A program made the translations under genes and the position numbers. This document shows positions 1 through 9,961 of a stretch of 64,000 bases of DNA, in pieces (the first letter of the stretch is position 1; every line of letters starts with the position of its first letter). Under the pieces are notes generated by a model. That model worked only from the letters and a program-made list of their open reading frames with translations, did not search any database and was not told the origin of the DNA. The stretch comes from a virus: positions 100,447-164,446 of the IMG/VR virus record IMGVR_UViG_3300031772_000002; one strand, written 5' to 3'.

Positions 1-1
1 T

Positions 2-196
2 ATGTATGCATGCCCAGGAATGGATAACATAGTTTATGGTTTACTTAATAGATATTTATTAAATGAATCTCATCAAGGAGCAACTGCAAGTGGAGCAAGT
101 TTCATAAAAGATTGTGGACCTTCACAAATTAATATGACACCGGCAAATTCTCCTGAATATACAGGTAGTCGAATAAGAACAAGAAAATTTTTATAA
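2..196 (+). CDS. C-terminal end of a truncated upstream gene (unknown)
   Basis: The window opens inside this reading frame, so the listed first codon is probably not the true start. The visible 64 residues are Gly/Ala/Ser/Asn-rich with no recognisable motif, and end in a basic tail (RIRTRKF). The stop lies 15 nt before the next start, like the other tightly packed genes of this virion module. I infer the end of a structural protein from position only; no function can be read from the sequence. Confidence 0.55.
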   Translation: MYACPGMDNIVYGLLNRYLLNESHQGATASGASFIKDCGPSQINMTPANSPEYTGSRIRTRKFL

Positions 197-211
197 GAAA
201 AGGAATTAAAA

Positions 212-2044
212 ATGGCGACAGTATTGCATCGAACTAATAAAGAAGTTTTGTATAGTGTAAACACTCCTGATTATTCAGACGTTGATTGGATAATTAATCC
301 TGATTTAGTATATGTTTTAGGTGTTCCAAAAAAATATTGGAAAATCACAGGAGACGTTGTATCAGAAATGAACCAATCTGAAAAAGATATTGTCGATGCA
401 GCGTTGCTTCCACAAACAAAAATTGACAGGAAAAACTTTTTACGAACTTCAGCTGATAATTTAATTATTAATCAAGGTTATACAATTGAAAAACAATTAA
501 CATTAAATACTCTATATGCAAATAGTACTCAAATTAAAAGTAATAGATATAAGTATATTAATGATTGGGCACTCTGGATTGAACTAATTAATCAGGAAGT
601 TAAAACTAAACAGGATCTTGTTGATGCTCAAACAACAATTGATGATGTAAATTCAATAATACTTGATTCTTCAACATTAATAGCAGCAGATCCAGGGGTT
701 ACCTTAAAAGAAACTATTGAAACTACAGATGATATGGATTTAGCTTCATTCTTGGATTCCAATGCAATAGTTGAAGATACACCAACAGGTATTATTGGGC
801 CTTTTTATTTAATGCAAATTTTAATGAATAGAAGAGAATTATTCAATGATACAGAAAATCCCTTATATCACTCAAGTGTAACTCCTATACTTGGAGACGA
901 TGGTTACTTAGTAGACCATGCCAATAGAATAAATAATGTTGAAATAATACATGGAAAATTAGGTTGGCATAATCAACAACTGCAACAAGCATTATACAAA
1001 CAACCTAAAGATTTACTTATTTATTATGGATGGTTGAATTCATTTAATTCAGCCACAAATGGTTGGAATAACGAATTAGTTGCTCAGGAAATGGCTAAAT
1101 ATCAAATTATTGTTATGGGTGATGGTATAGAAAATCCTACTCACGGAGATTATGCAAATTCACAAATAATAATCGCAAGAATAAAAGTCCTAAATCCATC
1201 CACGCTAATTTTTGGTTATGTTGCTGCAGCTCAAACATTCGTGAGTTTTGAAGCAAAGGTAGATCAATGGAACACTCTTGCAGTTCATGGAATTTTTATT
1301 GATGAAGCAGGGTATGATTATGGTAAAACAAGAGCAGAATTTAATACAATGGTAGATTATGTTCATAGTAAAACAAATTCAAAAATATGTTTTGCCAATT
1401 CTTGGAATACTGATCACATACTAGGAATAGCTAATGATGTTAGTTTTCCAAACTCAACATTTAATAATCCTATAGTTGAATCAAAACTTAATAATACCGA
1501 TTGGATATTATTGGAAAGTTTTCCAATAAATACCACAGCTTATTCAGGAAATAATGGATATGAATCTAAAGGTGATTGGATTATTAGAGGAAATAAAGCT
1601 GTAGCTTTAAGATATACTTATGGCGTGAACTTCGCAGCCTGTGGAATTATTAATGATGGCAATGCCTCTGAAGTTAATCTTTTTAAATTTGGATTTATAT
1701 CATTGTTAATGTTTTCTTTGGAGTCGTTTGGAACATCAGATGTAGGGTATGGTGCAGGATCAGCTAAAACTAAATTAATAACCAGACCTGATGTTTCTAA
1801 TATTGGTATTGTATGGTATATATATCCATCAGTAGTTAATAATACAGCGGATACAGATAAATATTATAGGTATCTTGAAAGTGCAAGATTGGAATTGGAT
1901 TTTTCAACAGGAGCACAAACAAGTTTAATAAGAACAACAAGTAAATTAAGCACTATAGTGGATGCAGATGGAACATTGGCAGATGCTACTATTAAAATAA
2001 ATATTATTATAGATAAATTACAGGAATTAGGATTAATTGAATAA
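212..2044 (+). CDS. Tail protein with a glycosidase-like (GH114/spherulin-4-like) domain
   Basis: 610 aa, preceded by AAGGAATT. Residues 1-250 look like a tail-fibre stem, with short Asn/Thr-rich segments and 'QTTIDDVNSIILDSSTLI'. From about residue 268 the pattern changes to a probable TIM barrel: 'DLLIYYGWLNSFNS' (strand 1), 'YQIIVMGDGI', 'IFGYVAAAQT', then 'VHGIFIDEAGYDYG' and 'KICFANSW'. This resembles spherulation-specific family 4 / GH114-like barrels, where an acidic pair sits at the end of a strand, here Asp-Glu in FIDEAG. The likely role is binding or hydrolysing a host surface polysaccharide at the tail tip. Family assignment is by motif reading only; catalytic activity is inferred. 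Confidence 0.6.
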   Translation: MATVLHRTNKEVLYSVNTPDYSDVDWIINPDLVYVLGVPKKYWKITGDVVSEMNQSEKDIVDAALLPQTKIDRKNFLRTSADNLIINQGYTIEKQLTLNTLYANSTQIKSNRYKYINDWALWIELINQEVKTKQDLVDAQTTIDDVNSIILDSSTLIAADPGVTLKETIETTDDMDLASFLDSNAIVEDTPTGIIGPFYLMQILMNRRELFNDTENPLYHSSVTPILGDDGYLVDHANRINNVEIIHGKLGWHNQQLQQALYKQPKDLLIYYGWLNSFNSATNGWNNELVAQEMAKYQIIVMGDGIENPTHGDYANSQIIIARIKVLNPSTLIFGYVAAAQTFVSFEAKVDQWNTLAVHGIFIDEAGYDYGKTRAEFNTMVDYVHSKTNSKICFANSWNTDHILGIANDVSFPNSTFNNPIVESKLNNTDWILLESFPINTTAYSGNNGYESKGDWIIRGNKAVALRYTYGVNFAACGIINDGNASEVNLFKFGFISLLMFSLESFGTSDVGYGAGSAKTKLITRPDVSNIGIVWYIYPSVVNNTADTDKYYRYLESARLELDFSTGAQTSLIRTTSKLSTIVDADGTLADATIKINIIIDKLQELGLIE

Positions 2045-2053
2045 AGAATAATT

Positions 2054-2473
2054 ATGTCAACATTATATTCAAATTTTGTTTGGGAAGGATTATCAGCTGA
2101 AACAAAACCAACCTATGTACAAGGCGCAAGAGATGGTCATTTATTTAAAGAATTAGATAAAGGATTAACTTATATAAGACGATTGGGTATATGGGAATCA
2201 ATGGGTGTAGGTTTGTCTTTTATTATGGCTACTAAATCTGGAAAAATAACAACAAATTCAAGCGGATACTTTGATGTAATATTCAATACTCCATTTTCTG
2301 ATAATCAATATATAGTTAATCTTACTTGTGAATATTCTACAACTAAAACATCAATTACTACATTTGGTAGTATCACTGCAAATGGTTTTAGAATTTGGAC
2401 TAAAAAAACTAATGGAAGTATAGAATCAGGTGTAGTAGTTTCATGGCTTGTAACTAGAAATTATAATCCTTAA
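2054..2473 (+). CDS. Small tail protein with H-type-lectin-like C-terminus
   Basis: 139 aa. The N-terminal third ('LFKELDKGLTYIRRLGIW') looks like a helical anchor. Residues about 60-139 are beta-rich, with the order 'GYFDVIFNTPFSDNQYIVNL', 'ITANGFRIWTKK' and 'VVSWLVTRN'. That arrangement (F..PF....Y.V......GF.iw.......v.Wl) is the usual one for H-type lectin domains at the ends of phage tail proteins. It lies 9 nt downstream of the glycosidase-like gene, so a receptor-binding partner at the same tail tip is the natural inference. The ribosome binding site is weak (AAAGAATAATT). Confidence 0.6.
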   Translation: MSTLYSNFVWEGLSAETKPTYVQGARDGHLFKELDKGLTYIRRLGIWESMGVGLSFIMATKSGKITTNSSGYFDVIFNTPFSDNQYIVNLTCEYSTTKTSITTFGSITANGFRIWTKKTNGSIESGVVVSWLVTRNYNP

Positions 2474-2496
2474 TTAATTTACAGAATGGAGTATGA

Positions 2497-2886
2497 ATGG
2501 GTTGGATTAAAACTGGATGGATTGATGTAATAGGAACTGAACTTTTAAAAGTTATAGTAGGACCATCAAGTTCAGATTCAGAAGATGTATCAACATATAA
2601 CGAAATTACTATTAGAGCAAGCATTACTTTTGGTGGAAGTTCACCTAAAGGAAATGCTATAATTAATGTATACAATATAAATACATCAAGCGGTGGGTCG
2701 GATACTCCTGATACAGAGCCAATATTAAGTAGAATTATTAAAAAAGAATTATCATCAGAAGTAATAATTACTATTCCAAATATTAAAACAACAACATTAG
2801 ATAGTTTAAAAATTGAAATTGTTAATGAAGATGTTAATGACAATATATCCGTATGGATATCAATTATGCATTCTTATGCTGAATAA
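2497..2886 (+). CDS. Small structural protein, unknown
   Basis: 129 aa, start chosen behind TGGAG at 5 nt spacing. It is beta-rich and Ser/Thr/Ile-rich, with a C-terminus 'NDNISVWISIMHSYAE'. No family is recognised. It sits between the lectin-like gene and the LamG-like gene with 23 and 2 nt gaps, so it is most likely another small tail-tip component. The long opposite-strand ORF over the same bases is a composition shadow. Confidence 0.6.
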   Translation: MGWIKTGWIDVIGTELLKVIVGPSSSDSEDVSTYNEITIRASITFGGSSPKGNAIINVYNINTSSGGSDTPDTEPILSRIIKKELSSEVIITIPNIKTTTLDSLKIEIVNEDVNDNISVWISIMHSYAE

Positions 2887-2888
2887 TT

Positions 2889-3683
2889 ATGAAAATTAAT
2901 AGATCAAATGAAATTAATTTTGCTAAGTCAATTACACAATTTATAATTGGCGCCTGGGTATGTATTGAAAACTCTGGTAAAATTTTATTTGATTATTCTA
3001 AAAATTCAGTTGATGGAATTCTTGATGGAAATACATTATTTGATTCAGATATATTCGGTTCTGTTTTAAAATTTTCGGGAAACTCAAGTGTTATTATTGA
3101 TAGTTCTAAATTTGTATTTCCTCAAGAAGTTTTTTCATTATTAACAAGAGTTAAATTTAATAATATTGGAAATATAGAAACAATTTGGTCTGCTTATGAT
3201 GGCGCCGCTGATATTCATAGCCATTTATATAAAGACGATTTTGAAATTATTCACATATCTTTAGGAGACGGCGCATCGGTTGTTGATAAAACATTTTCTA
3301 CAATTGTTAATGCAAATGAATGGATTGATATAGGAATTGCATGGAATTCTGAATCTAATATAATTAAAGGTTATATTAATGGTATTGAAGATTTTTCAGA
3401 TACTATAAATTTAACATTAAAAAGTTCATTAATAGAAAATATATTAATTGGAAAAAAACCTGGATTAGTAGATAATCAATTTGATGGAAATATTACTTTT
3501 TTTTATGTATGGAATAGATGTGTTAATAATACTGAATTTAAAATATTAAATATTGATCCGTATTTTATATTTAAAAATGATCAATTAATTAATATTTTAC
3601 TTTCAGATTTAAAAGAAGAAATATTATTATCTCGTGCTATTTGTAGAGGCGTTGGAGAAGGTGTTATGGTTGGAATCGGATAA
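2889..3683 (+). CDS. LamG/concanavalin-A-like lectin-domain protein
   Basis: 264 aa. Residues about 15-225 follow the LamG/ConA-like jelly-roll order seen in phage and virion proteins: 'ILFDYSKNSVDGIL', 'SVLKFSGNSSVIID', 'FSLLTRVKFNN', 'WIDIGIAWNSESNIIKGYIN', 'NILIGKKPG', 'FDGNITFFYVWNR' and the terminal 'LNIDPYFIF', comparable to the LxxDPWxxF end of many phage LamG proteins. The start codon is 2 nt after the previous stop, so translation is probably coupled. The likely role is carbohydrate binding on the virion. Confidence 0.7.
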   Translation: MKINRSNEINFAKSITQFIIGAWVCIENSGKILFDYSKNSVDGILDGNTLFDSDIFGSVLKFSGNSSVIIDSSKFVFPQEVFSLLTRVKFNNIGNIETIWSAYDGAADIHSHLYKDDFEIIHISLGDGASVVDKTFSTIVNANEWIDIGIAWNSESNIIKGYINGIEDFSDTINLTLKSSLIENILIGKKPGLVDNQFDGNITFFYVWNRCVNNTEFKILNIDPYFIFKNDQLINILLSDLKEEILLSRAICRGVGEGVMVGIG

Positions 3684-3697
3684 TTTAAGGAGAAAAT

Positions 3698-5530
3698 ATG
3701 GAAATTTTTAGAGAATCTGAAGTTGCATCAATATTTACTGTTCCATTAATTGATGCATCAAAAAGACCTAGTTATAAAGCAAATCCAACTCTTGAAGCTG
3801 GTGATGTAAAAGTAATAAGACATACCGGTGGGGCATGGGATGTTTCAAATATTGCATCATTGCCATCAGCAATTGTTGGCGCGACATCAAATGTTTTAGT
3901 GTCTTTAACTGATACTGAATTAACATCTGATGATTTAAAATATCCAATTATTGTACAGTTTATAGATCAAACCGCCATAAACGAATGGGACAATCAAACT
4001 GTTATAATATGGACTCAAGTTTTAAATGTTGATCTTCTTAAAATTAATCATGAATCTATTAGTGGAAATGATGCAATATTAAATTTAAAACAATTAAATA
4101 TTGTATGCGATTCAGGAAAAGCGGTTAATATTGAATCTTTAGATAATATAGGAATTGATATTAAGGGCGGAGAAACGTATGAAGGAGTAAAAATAGAAGG
4201 TGGCGATGATGGGAATGGTTTAACAATATCAGCAGGTGAATCAGCTCATGGTATAGAAATAAATGCAGGTACTAACGGGGGCTATGCAGTTAAAATTCGT
4301 AATGATTATAGTGGGCCTGCTGTTTCAATACAAGCTATTGATGGGGCAGGGTTAGATTGTTCTGGTAAAACTGCTGGAATAAAAACAATAGCAACTGAAG
4401 GGGCTGGAATATTAATAGAAGGTGGTGGCGGACCTGGTATTGAAGTTATTGGTGATGATGGATTTTCTGGAATCTTAGCAAAAACTGTTGATAATGGATG
4501 CGGGATTGAAGTTATAGGCTCTTCTGACCAGCCAGGAATTAAAGTAACTGGTGGTCTTACTGGAGATGGTATGCGCATAGAAGCTGGTCCTAATGGCAAT
4601 GGAAACGGTTTAGCCGTACAAGGACAATCTGATGGAATATATGCGTATAGTCAGGACGGAGCTAATGGCATGTATTTACAAGGTGACGGGGAAGGGTCAG
4701 GTTTGTATATAGCAGGAGGAATTGAAGGAAATGGTATAGATGTTGATTCCGGTCCTACTACAGGAAATGGTATAAATATTTTAAGCGATGTTGGAATTGG
4801 AATAAATGTACAAGGTGGATTGGATAAGCCTGGAATTAAAGTGTCAGGAGGAATTACAGGAAATGCCATAGAAATTGTTGGTGGGGCTACATCTGGAAAT
4901 GGAATTGATATATCTACCATTGAAGGTTTAGGGATTAAAATTATTGCTGGTGGTACTGAAAAAGATGGAATATCAATTCAAGGATCTCCTGATGGCAATG
5001 GTATTAAAATTGATGGATTCGGAATAGGGCATGGTATTAAAATTGCTGCAGGAATTGAAGGGAGTGGTATTGTAGTGTATGGAGGATCTGATCTTGAACT
5101 TGGAGGACCTGCTATAGATTTAATTGGATCAAATACAAATACATATGCTGTTCAAATTCATGGAGGCATGTCAATGGTATCAAATACTGCTCTTCCTGGA
5201 TTGTTAATTACAGGAGATAGTGAATCTCCTGGAGTGTCTATTGCGGGTGGTTCATCTGGAAATGGCATTGATATTGTTGGGGCAGTTGGGCCTTCATTCT
5301 ATGATATTAACGCTAAAGAAGTAATAGGGCTTACACATTTAGATAGTGAAATTGATACTGTTCCTATATCTGAAGTTCTTGAACTTGTTATGGCTATGGT
5401 GAATGGTCGATTTGTAAAAGACGATCCTGAACCTGGACAAATTACATTTTATAAACGCGACGATGTGACTCCATTATTTACTGTAGCAGTAACTGAAACA
5501 GAACGTGAGCGTACTGATATTCCTGAGTAA
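3698..5530 (+). CDS. Glycine-rich repeat tail-fibre/spike protein
   Basis: 610 aa behind AAGGAG. Residues 1-110 form a beta-rich head ('VASIFTVPLIDAS', 'YPIIVQFIDQTAI') of the kind that attaches fibres to baseplates. Residues about 150-550 are a long run of short units of the type GNGI-x-I-x-GG (for example 'GNGIDIDS'-like and 'GHGIKIAAGIEGSGI'), spaced about 12-18 residues. The regular Gly plus aliphatic spacing predicts an extended beta-solenoid or intertwined trimeric fibre. The C-terminal 60 residues return to ordinary composition. Codons in the repeats use more GG dinucleotides than neighbouring genes, as the Gly content demands. Confidence 0.7.
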   Translation: MEIFRESEVASIFTVPLIDASKRPSYKANPTLEAGDVKVIRHTGGAWDVSNIASLPSAIVGATSNVLVSLTDTELTSDDLKYPIIVQFIDQTAINEWDNQTVIIWTQVLNVDLLKINHESISGNDAILNLKQLNIVCDSGKAVNIESLDNIGIDIKGGETYEGVKIEGGDDGNGLTISAGESAHGIEINAGTNGGYAVKIRNDYSGPAVSIQAIDGAGLDCSGKTAGIKTIATEGAGILIEGGGGPGIEVIGDDGFSGILAKTVDNGCGIEVIGSSDQPGIKVTGGLTGDGMRIEAGPNGNGNGLAVQGQSDGIYAYSQDGANGMYLQGDGEGSGLYIAGGIEGNGIDVDSGPTTGNGINILSDVGIGINVQGGLDKPGIKVSGGITGNAIEIVGGATSGNGIDISTIEGLGIKIIAGGTEKDGISIQGSPDGNGIKIDGFGIGHGIKIAAGIEGSGIVVYGGSDLELGGPAIDLIGSNTNTYAVQIHGGMSMVSNTALPGLLITGDSESPGVSIAGGSSGNGIDIVGAVGPSFYDINAKEVIGLTHLDSEIDTVPISEVLELVMAMVNGRFVKDDPEPGQITFYKRDDVTPLFTVAVTETERERTDIPE

Positions 5531-5544
5531 TACGAAAGATTGAA

Positions 5545-7596
5545 ATGGAAACAATTTTAACAACTGTAGATAATATATCCGTATATGGATTCAAATATCA
5601 AGGATCTAATATATTATTAGCAACATATGGATATCTTGATATTGATGATGCAAGACCTATTCCAAGTTTACCAGCAAGAATTGATGAATCTCCTTCTGAA
5701 TATGTTAATATTGAAGAAATGACAGGTCTTGTTTTTTGGAATTATATTTCTACTTTTTGGAATTATTTAACAGAAAAAGATCGTGATATTTTTGAAAATT
5801 TTTGGGATGGATTAACAAAAGCTAGTTATAGTTTATATGATAAATCTAAACGTTTTTTTAATTTAACAAATCCTGAAAATACAAATATTAACATTAGTGA
5901 ATATTATTATGATGTTTTAATCGGACCACTTAATTCTATACCTACTAATCTCGATCCAACTTCAAAAAATCCTAATTATATAATTCGTCCTATTAATAAA
6001 ATACTTATTGAACCTGAATATGATTCAAATGAAAATCCAATATATAATGATTTAATAGAAATAGAACGTAACGATTATTATAAAATAAGAGATATTGGAA
6101 TAGGGCAATATATTATTATTAAATTAAATGATGAAAATATTAATAATAAATATTTTAAAATTATAGACTTACTTTCATCAGAAGAAATTGACAATCGTTA
6201 CTATCCAGCATCAAGTAAAATTATAGTTAATGATGAATTGGTTGATGCCAAACCATCATTTAAATATATAATTAAAATAGATGGAGATTTATCATATATT
6301 AAAGACAACACATTTACTATATATTTAACTACTGGATTGTCTTATCAAATTGACAATTATATAACAGATCTTCCTGTATTGAAAAGTTTTATAAGTCAAC
6401 AATATGGAACTTCATTTTATGAAAATGTAGATTATTTATTTTATAATCATACTGTTGAATTTATTAATAATATTTTTAGTAATGGAAATCTTGAATTCGA
6501 TACTTATTTATATTGTCCTAATTCAAAATCAATTGAATACATGTTATATGAAACATATGGAACTCTTGTTGATTTGAGTGATTGGGAGTCTTATGGACAT
6601 GATGTTATTTCCGGCAAGGCGTCAATAAATTCACTATTATTATCTATCCAAAATTCTAACACTCTTTCATATTATAATAGGGCTTTAAATATCTATTATG
6701 GAATGCCTGTTGCTCCTGAAGATGCTACAGTAATAGGATTGTATGAATCGTATGCGTATGAAGTTTTATCAAAATCAGAATCTTATATTACTATTAAACT
6801 TAAATCAGGATCTTCAATGCATCCATTTATCCAGAATGGAACAGTTTTACTTGTTGAAGGAAAATCTGAAATAATGGTATATTCTGTTATTAACAGATTA
6901 ACTGGAGAATTAAGATTGTACGAAAGTAATAATGTAGCTGTTGGGGATTTTGTATATGTAAAACTTAATAATAAATATGGTATTAATGGTTTTAGAAAAG
7001 AAGTTGGTGAATTGCCAGGATCAATAGATATTCAAACTGAGTATGATGCAGATAAAATACAACATATTATTGATATTATTCAATATTTAACAGATAATAA
7101 ACAATATCCTGAAATTTTAGTATATGGAACAGAATTATTAGAGTATAATTATAATGGTATCTACCATATAACTAAATCTGAAAAAGTATTTTATGATACT
7201 AGATTAAAAATTTATCTTAAATCAAATAATGATAGTACTATATATAATGATTTTATTGTAAAAGGAGACTCTCGATTACATGGAGGATTTGTTCATATTC
7301 CATGGCCAACTCATAAATTTTTATATTTATATCTTAAATCAAAAAGATACTATAAGGTGTATATAGATACATCCCTTGATACTATATATGATACCGGAGA
7401 TGAAGTTAAAAAATATGACGTTATCACTCGAAACGTTTCTGCTGTTGATAATGAAATGTTTAAAGGTTGGGTTGAATTTGATCAATTTAGAAGATATAAT
7501 GGATTAAATATAGAATCTAATCATATTGAGTTAACAAGTACAATGCCAATGGCAAAATTTGGAGAATATTTTCCTGGAAGCGTTTTGTTAAAATAA
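5545..7596 (+). CDS. Large structural (baseplate/tail) protein, unknown family
   Basis: 683 aa, Tyr/Asn/Ile-rich. An aromatic helix pair near residues 65-110 ('FWNYISTFWNYLTEKDRD', then 'FENFWDGLTKASYSLYDKS') looks like an assembly motif, followed by beta-rich sequence and a region 'GSSMHPFIQNGTVLLVEGKS' around residue 425. No enzyme motif is visible. Gene order (between a fibre and small structural genes, 14-16 nt gaps) supports a baseplate or tail-attachment role. I do not recognise the family. Confidence 0.65.
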   Translation: METILTTVDNISVYGFKYQGSNILLATYGYLDIDDARPIPSLPARIDESPSEYVNIEEMTGLVFWNYISTFWNYLTEKDRDIFENFWDGLTKASYSLYDKSKRFFNLTNPENTNINISEYYYDVLIGPLNSIPTNLDPTSKNPNYIIRPINKILIEPEYDSNENPIYNDLIEIERNDYYKIRDIGIGQYIIIKLNDENINNKYFKIIDLLSSEEIDNRYYPASSKIIVNDELVDAKPSFKYIIKIDGDLSYIKDNTFTIYLTTGLSYQIDNYITDLPVLKSFISQQYGTSFYENVDYLFYNHTVEFINNIFSNGNLEFDTYLYCPNSKSIEYMLYETYGTLVDLSDWESYGHDVISGKASINSLLLSIQNSNTLSYYNRALNIYYGMPVAPEDATVIGLYESYAYEVLSKSESYITIKLKSGSSMHPFIQNGTVLLVEGKSEIMVYSVINRLTGELRLYESNNVAVGDFVYVKLNNKYGINGFRKEVGELPGSIDIQTEYDADKIQHIIDIIQYLTDNKQYPEILVYGTELLEYNYNGIYHITKSEKVFYDTRLKIYLKSNNDSTIYNDFIVKGDSRLHGGFVHIPWPTHKFLYLYLKSKRYYKVYIDTSLDTIYDTGDEVKKYDVITRNVSAVDNEMFKGWVEFDQFRRYNGLNIESNHIELTSTMPMAKFGEYFPGSVLLK

Positions 7597-7612
7597 TTTA
7601 AAAGGATTTTCA

Positions 7613-8017
7613 ATGAATATTATTCCATTAGTTAGAAATAAAATGCTTACTATTGCTAAAGATGCAATTCTTCATGAAGATATAATAATTAAACAAATTA
7701 CATTTTTAGATAATTCATCGCTTGTTTTAGCTAATATGCCATTTTATGATTTAGTATATCTTGGAAGTCAAACTCAATTAAAATTTTATTCTATAGGAGG
7801 AGGAACTGTACTGCGAACATCAATTATATTATCAGGAACTCCTGTAAGATTTGAAATTTTAGGAAAACCGGAAGGTGAAGACGATCCATTAATAGTATTA
7901 TCAGGAACTGTTGGATCTATTAATACTAAATCAGATATAAAGTTTAATAGAATAAATTGGATTAGTGGAGGAATATTAACTTTAAATAATCTTGTATTGA
8001 TTTTACCTAATTCTTAA
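7613..8017 (+). CDS. Small structural protein, unknown
   Basis: 134 aa behind AAAAGGATTTTC. Mostly predicted beta strands: 'IIIKQITFLDNSSLVLANMP', 'YLGSQTQLKFYSIGGGTVL' and 'NLVLILPNS'. No recognisable motif. Its size and position suggest an accessory tail-fibre or baseplate wedge component, but that is inference from context. Confidence 0.6.
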   Translation: MNIIPLVRNKMLTIAKDAILHEDIIIKQITFLDNSSLVLANMPFYDLVYLGSQTQLKFYSIGGGTVLRTSIILSGTPVRFEILGKPEGEDDPLIVLSGTVGSINTKSDIKFNRINWISGGILTLNNLVLILPNS

Positions 8018-8036
8018 TTTACAAAAGGTAATATTT

Positions 8037-9365
8037 ATGAATACGTATGTATATCGTGAAATTTTAGATAAGTCAATTGTCGGTGAAAAAATTTATCTTG
8101 GAACAATAGATTATATTTTAGGTTTATATACCGATAAATTAATTGTTCCTCACAATCCATTTGGTGACGATCCTCATGGGACAGGATCAATTGATGGATC
8201 AACATTTAAAATTGGACAAGTTGAAGCTATAGAATTAGTTAAATCTGAAGAAATTATTGCTAAAAAGAAATTCAGATTATTAGGAGATTCATTAAGTGAA
8301 ACAGTAATATTAACAGGAACTTCAACATTAAATGATGCTGGACAATTGGAATTATATAATAAAGTTAATTTAGAAAATAAATTAGTTATAAAATTAACTG
8401 CTCATGATAATGTTGCTCAATATAGTTATATTAATAAAAAACTAGTTATTGGTAGTGGTTATGAAAAAGCATCTAAATACATTTTTGAAATAGACTCTCC
8501 AAATTTATCGTATATTGATAACTGTTCAGGAGATAGTTTAAATTATGTTGATGCATTTATACAAAATATTTCTTTTTTAGATGGTTTAGGAGATACAAGA
8601 AGATTAATAGATATAACAGATACCGTTGATAATTTAACAGATTTATTTTTTGACCATCCAATAATGACTAAACATATGGCTGCTGAATTAATGAATATTG
8701 GAAGTTCTCATGTATCATCTTCAGCGTGGGGTTATCTTAATTCAATAAATCAATCTCTTGGAAAAACAAGTAATGTTGAATTTAATAATGTTACAATAGT
8801 AAATGATTTAATTGTTAATGGAAGTTTATCATTAGATAGTATATCAATAGCTAATGAATGTTTATCTGGATATTATAAAGAAAATCAATATAGTGTTTAC
8901 ATGGGATATCCAGAAGATGTTAAATTAAAATTTACAATTAAATTATGGAAAAGTTTAATATCTTCCAGAACATTGGTATACACCACAGATTATTCATTAT
9001 ATTGTAGAGCTGAATATAGTGGTATTAGAACAACTTTATTTGGACATTTAGATATAATACTTAAAGCTGGAGATACTCCTACTTTAAAAGTAACAATGGA
9101 AGTTACAGATCCTGGAAATGATAAAAGATTATGTCCTGATGGAAACGTTGCTGGAGAAATTGGATGTGGAACTGTATTTTTTGAAGGTTCAGGAAATAAA
9201 TATACAGGAATAGCATTATTAGCTTATAATACTGAAACTATTGAGTTTTATGCAAATGGTATAAATTCTCTTCCAGCATGGCCAAATACAAATATAAAAT
9301 TATATTTTAATGTAAGTTATTTTAATAATATTGAATTTTCAGCTCCGGCCCCAGGAGAGTCTTAA
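8037..9365 (+). CDS. Tail-fibre-like protein with beta-sandwich C-terminus
   Basis: 442 aa behind AAAAGGTAATATTT. Around residues 245-270 it has the sequence 'VEFNNVTIVNDLIVNGSLSL', the repeated-strand motif typical of phage fibre shafts just before a distal domain. Residues about 290-442 look like a compact beta-sandwich with Cys-containing loops ('RLCPDGNV', 'EIGCGTVF'), possibly a metal- or disulphide-stabilised tip. The N-terminal half ('KIYLGTIDYILGLYTDKLIV') is beta-rich and unassigned. Role: fibre or fibre-connecting protein, moderately likely. Confidence 0.6.
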   Translation: MNTYVYREILDKSIVGEKIYLGTIDYILGLYTDKLIVPHNPFGDDPHGTGSIDGSTFKIGQVEAIELVKSEEIIAKKKFRLLGDSLSETVILTGTSTLNDAGQLELYNKVNLENKLVIKLTAHDNVAQYSYINKKLVIGSGYEKASKYIFEIDSPNLSYIDNCSGDSLNYVDAFIQNISFLDGLGDTRRLIDITDTVDNLTDLFFDHPIMTKHMAAELMNIGSSHVSSSAWGYLNSINQSLGKTSNVEFNNVTIVNDLIVNGSLSLDSISIANECLSGYYKENQYSVYMGYPEDVKLKFTIKLWKSLISSRTLVYTTDYSLYCRAEYSGIRTTLFGHLDIILKAGDTPTLKVTMEVTDPGNDKRLCPDGNVAGEIGCGTVFFEGSGNKYTGIALLAYNTETIEFYANGINSLPAWPNTNIKLYFNVSYFNNIEFSAPAPGES

Positions 9366-9391
9366 TTAAAAATTTAACCTAAAGGTGTTTT

Positions 9392-9940
9392 ATGATTAGT
9401 CCTCAAGTAATAAATATGAATAGAGATAGCGTTATGGCTTTCATTGGATATGATGTTATTAATAATACTACACAAATTCCTATTAGTGAAGAGTCTGTAA
9501 TATCTTTATTTGTTGATATAAGATTGTATAACTTAATAACTGGTTCAAATGATGTTATAGAAAAAATTACTATGTCGTTTCAAGATGTGGGCTTTTGGAC
9601 TATTAATATTAACGATATTATTAGCATATTAAGTGATCGTAATAAATATGTTGGAAAAATTTCTAAAAATTCTGATGAAACCGTAGATCTAAGAACATTT
9701 TATATTCCAGAATTTGCCGTTGATAATGATTCGTTTGAAAATGTCCTTATGAGAATGCCTTATGAAATAATTATTGCAGAAGGAAGTGCATATTTTTATT
9801 GGTATGATATTGGACATCAAGGGGAGCCATCATATATAAGATATGTAGCTTCTGCATATGAAGGAGGATCAGGAACTAATTATGCTACGGATCCAAGTAG
9901 AGTAACTCACCGTGGTGAAATAACTGAATACTTAGTTTAA
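9392..9940 (+). CDS. Small structural protein, possible baseplate adaptor
   Basis: 182 aa behind AAAGGTGTTTT. Residues 1-90 ('MISPQVINMNRDSVMAFIGY', then 'ISLFVDIRLYNLITG') resemble N-terminal attachment domains that sit before fibres. The rest carries 'EIIIAEGSAYFYWYDIGHQG' and a Gly/Ser/Thr-rich tail. No family is certain. It lies directly before the giant repeat protein pair, so it may link that adhesin to the tail. Confidence 0.55.
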   Translation: MISPQVINMNRDSVMAFIGYDVINNTTQIPISEESVISLFVDIRLYNLITGSNDVIEKITMSFQDVGFWTININDIISILSDRNKYVGKISKNSDETVDLRTFYIPEFAVDNDSFENVLMRMPYEIIIAEGSAYFYWYDIGHQGEPSYIRYVASAYEGGSGTNYATDPSRVTHRGEITEYLV

Positions 9941-9961
9941 CTATAAGGATTGTGTTAAGCA

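Noticed and set aside
4306-4920. Pro-rich - strand ORFs opposite the Gly-rich fibre gene
   Set aside because: They are antisense shadows of GGN glycine codons read as CCN proline.
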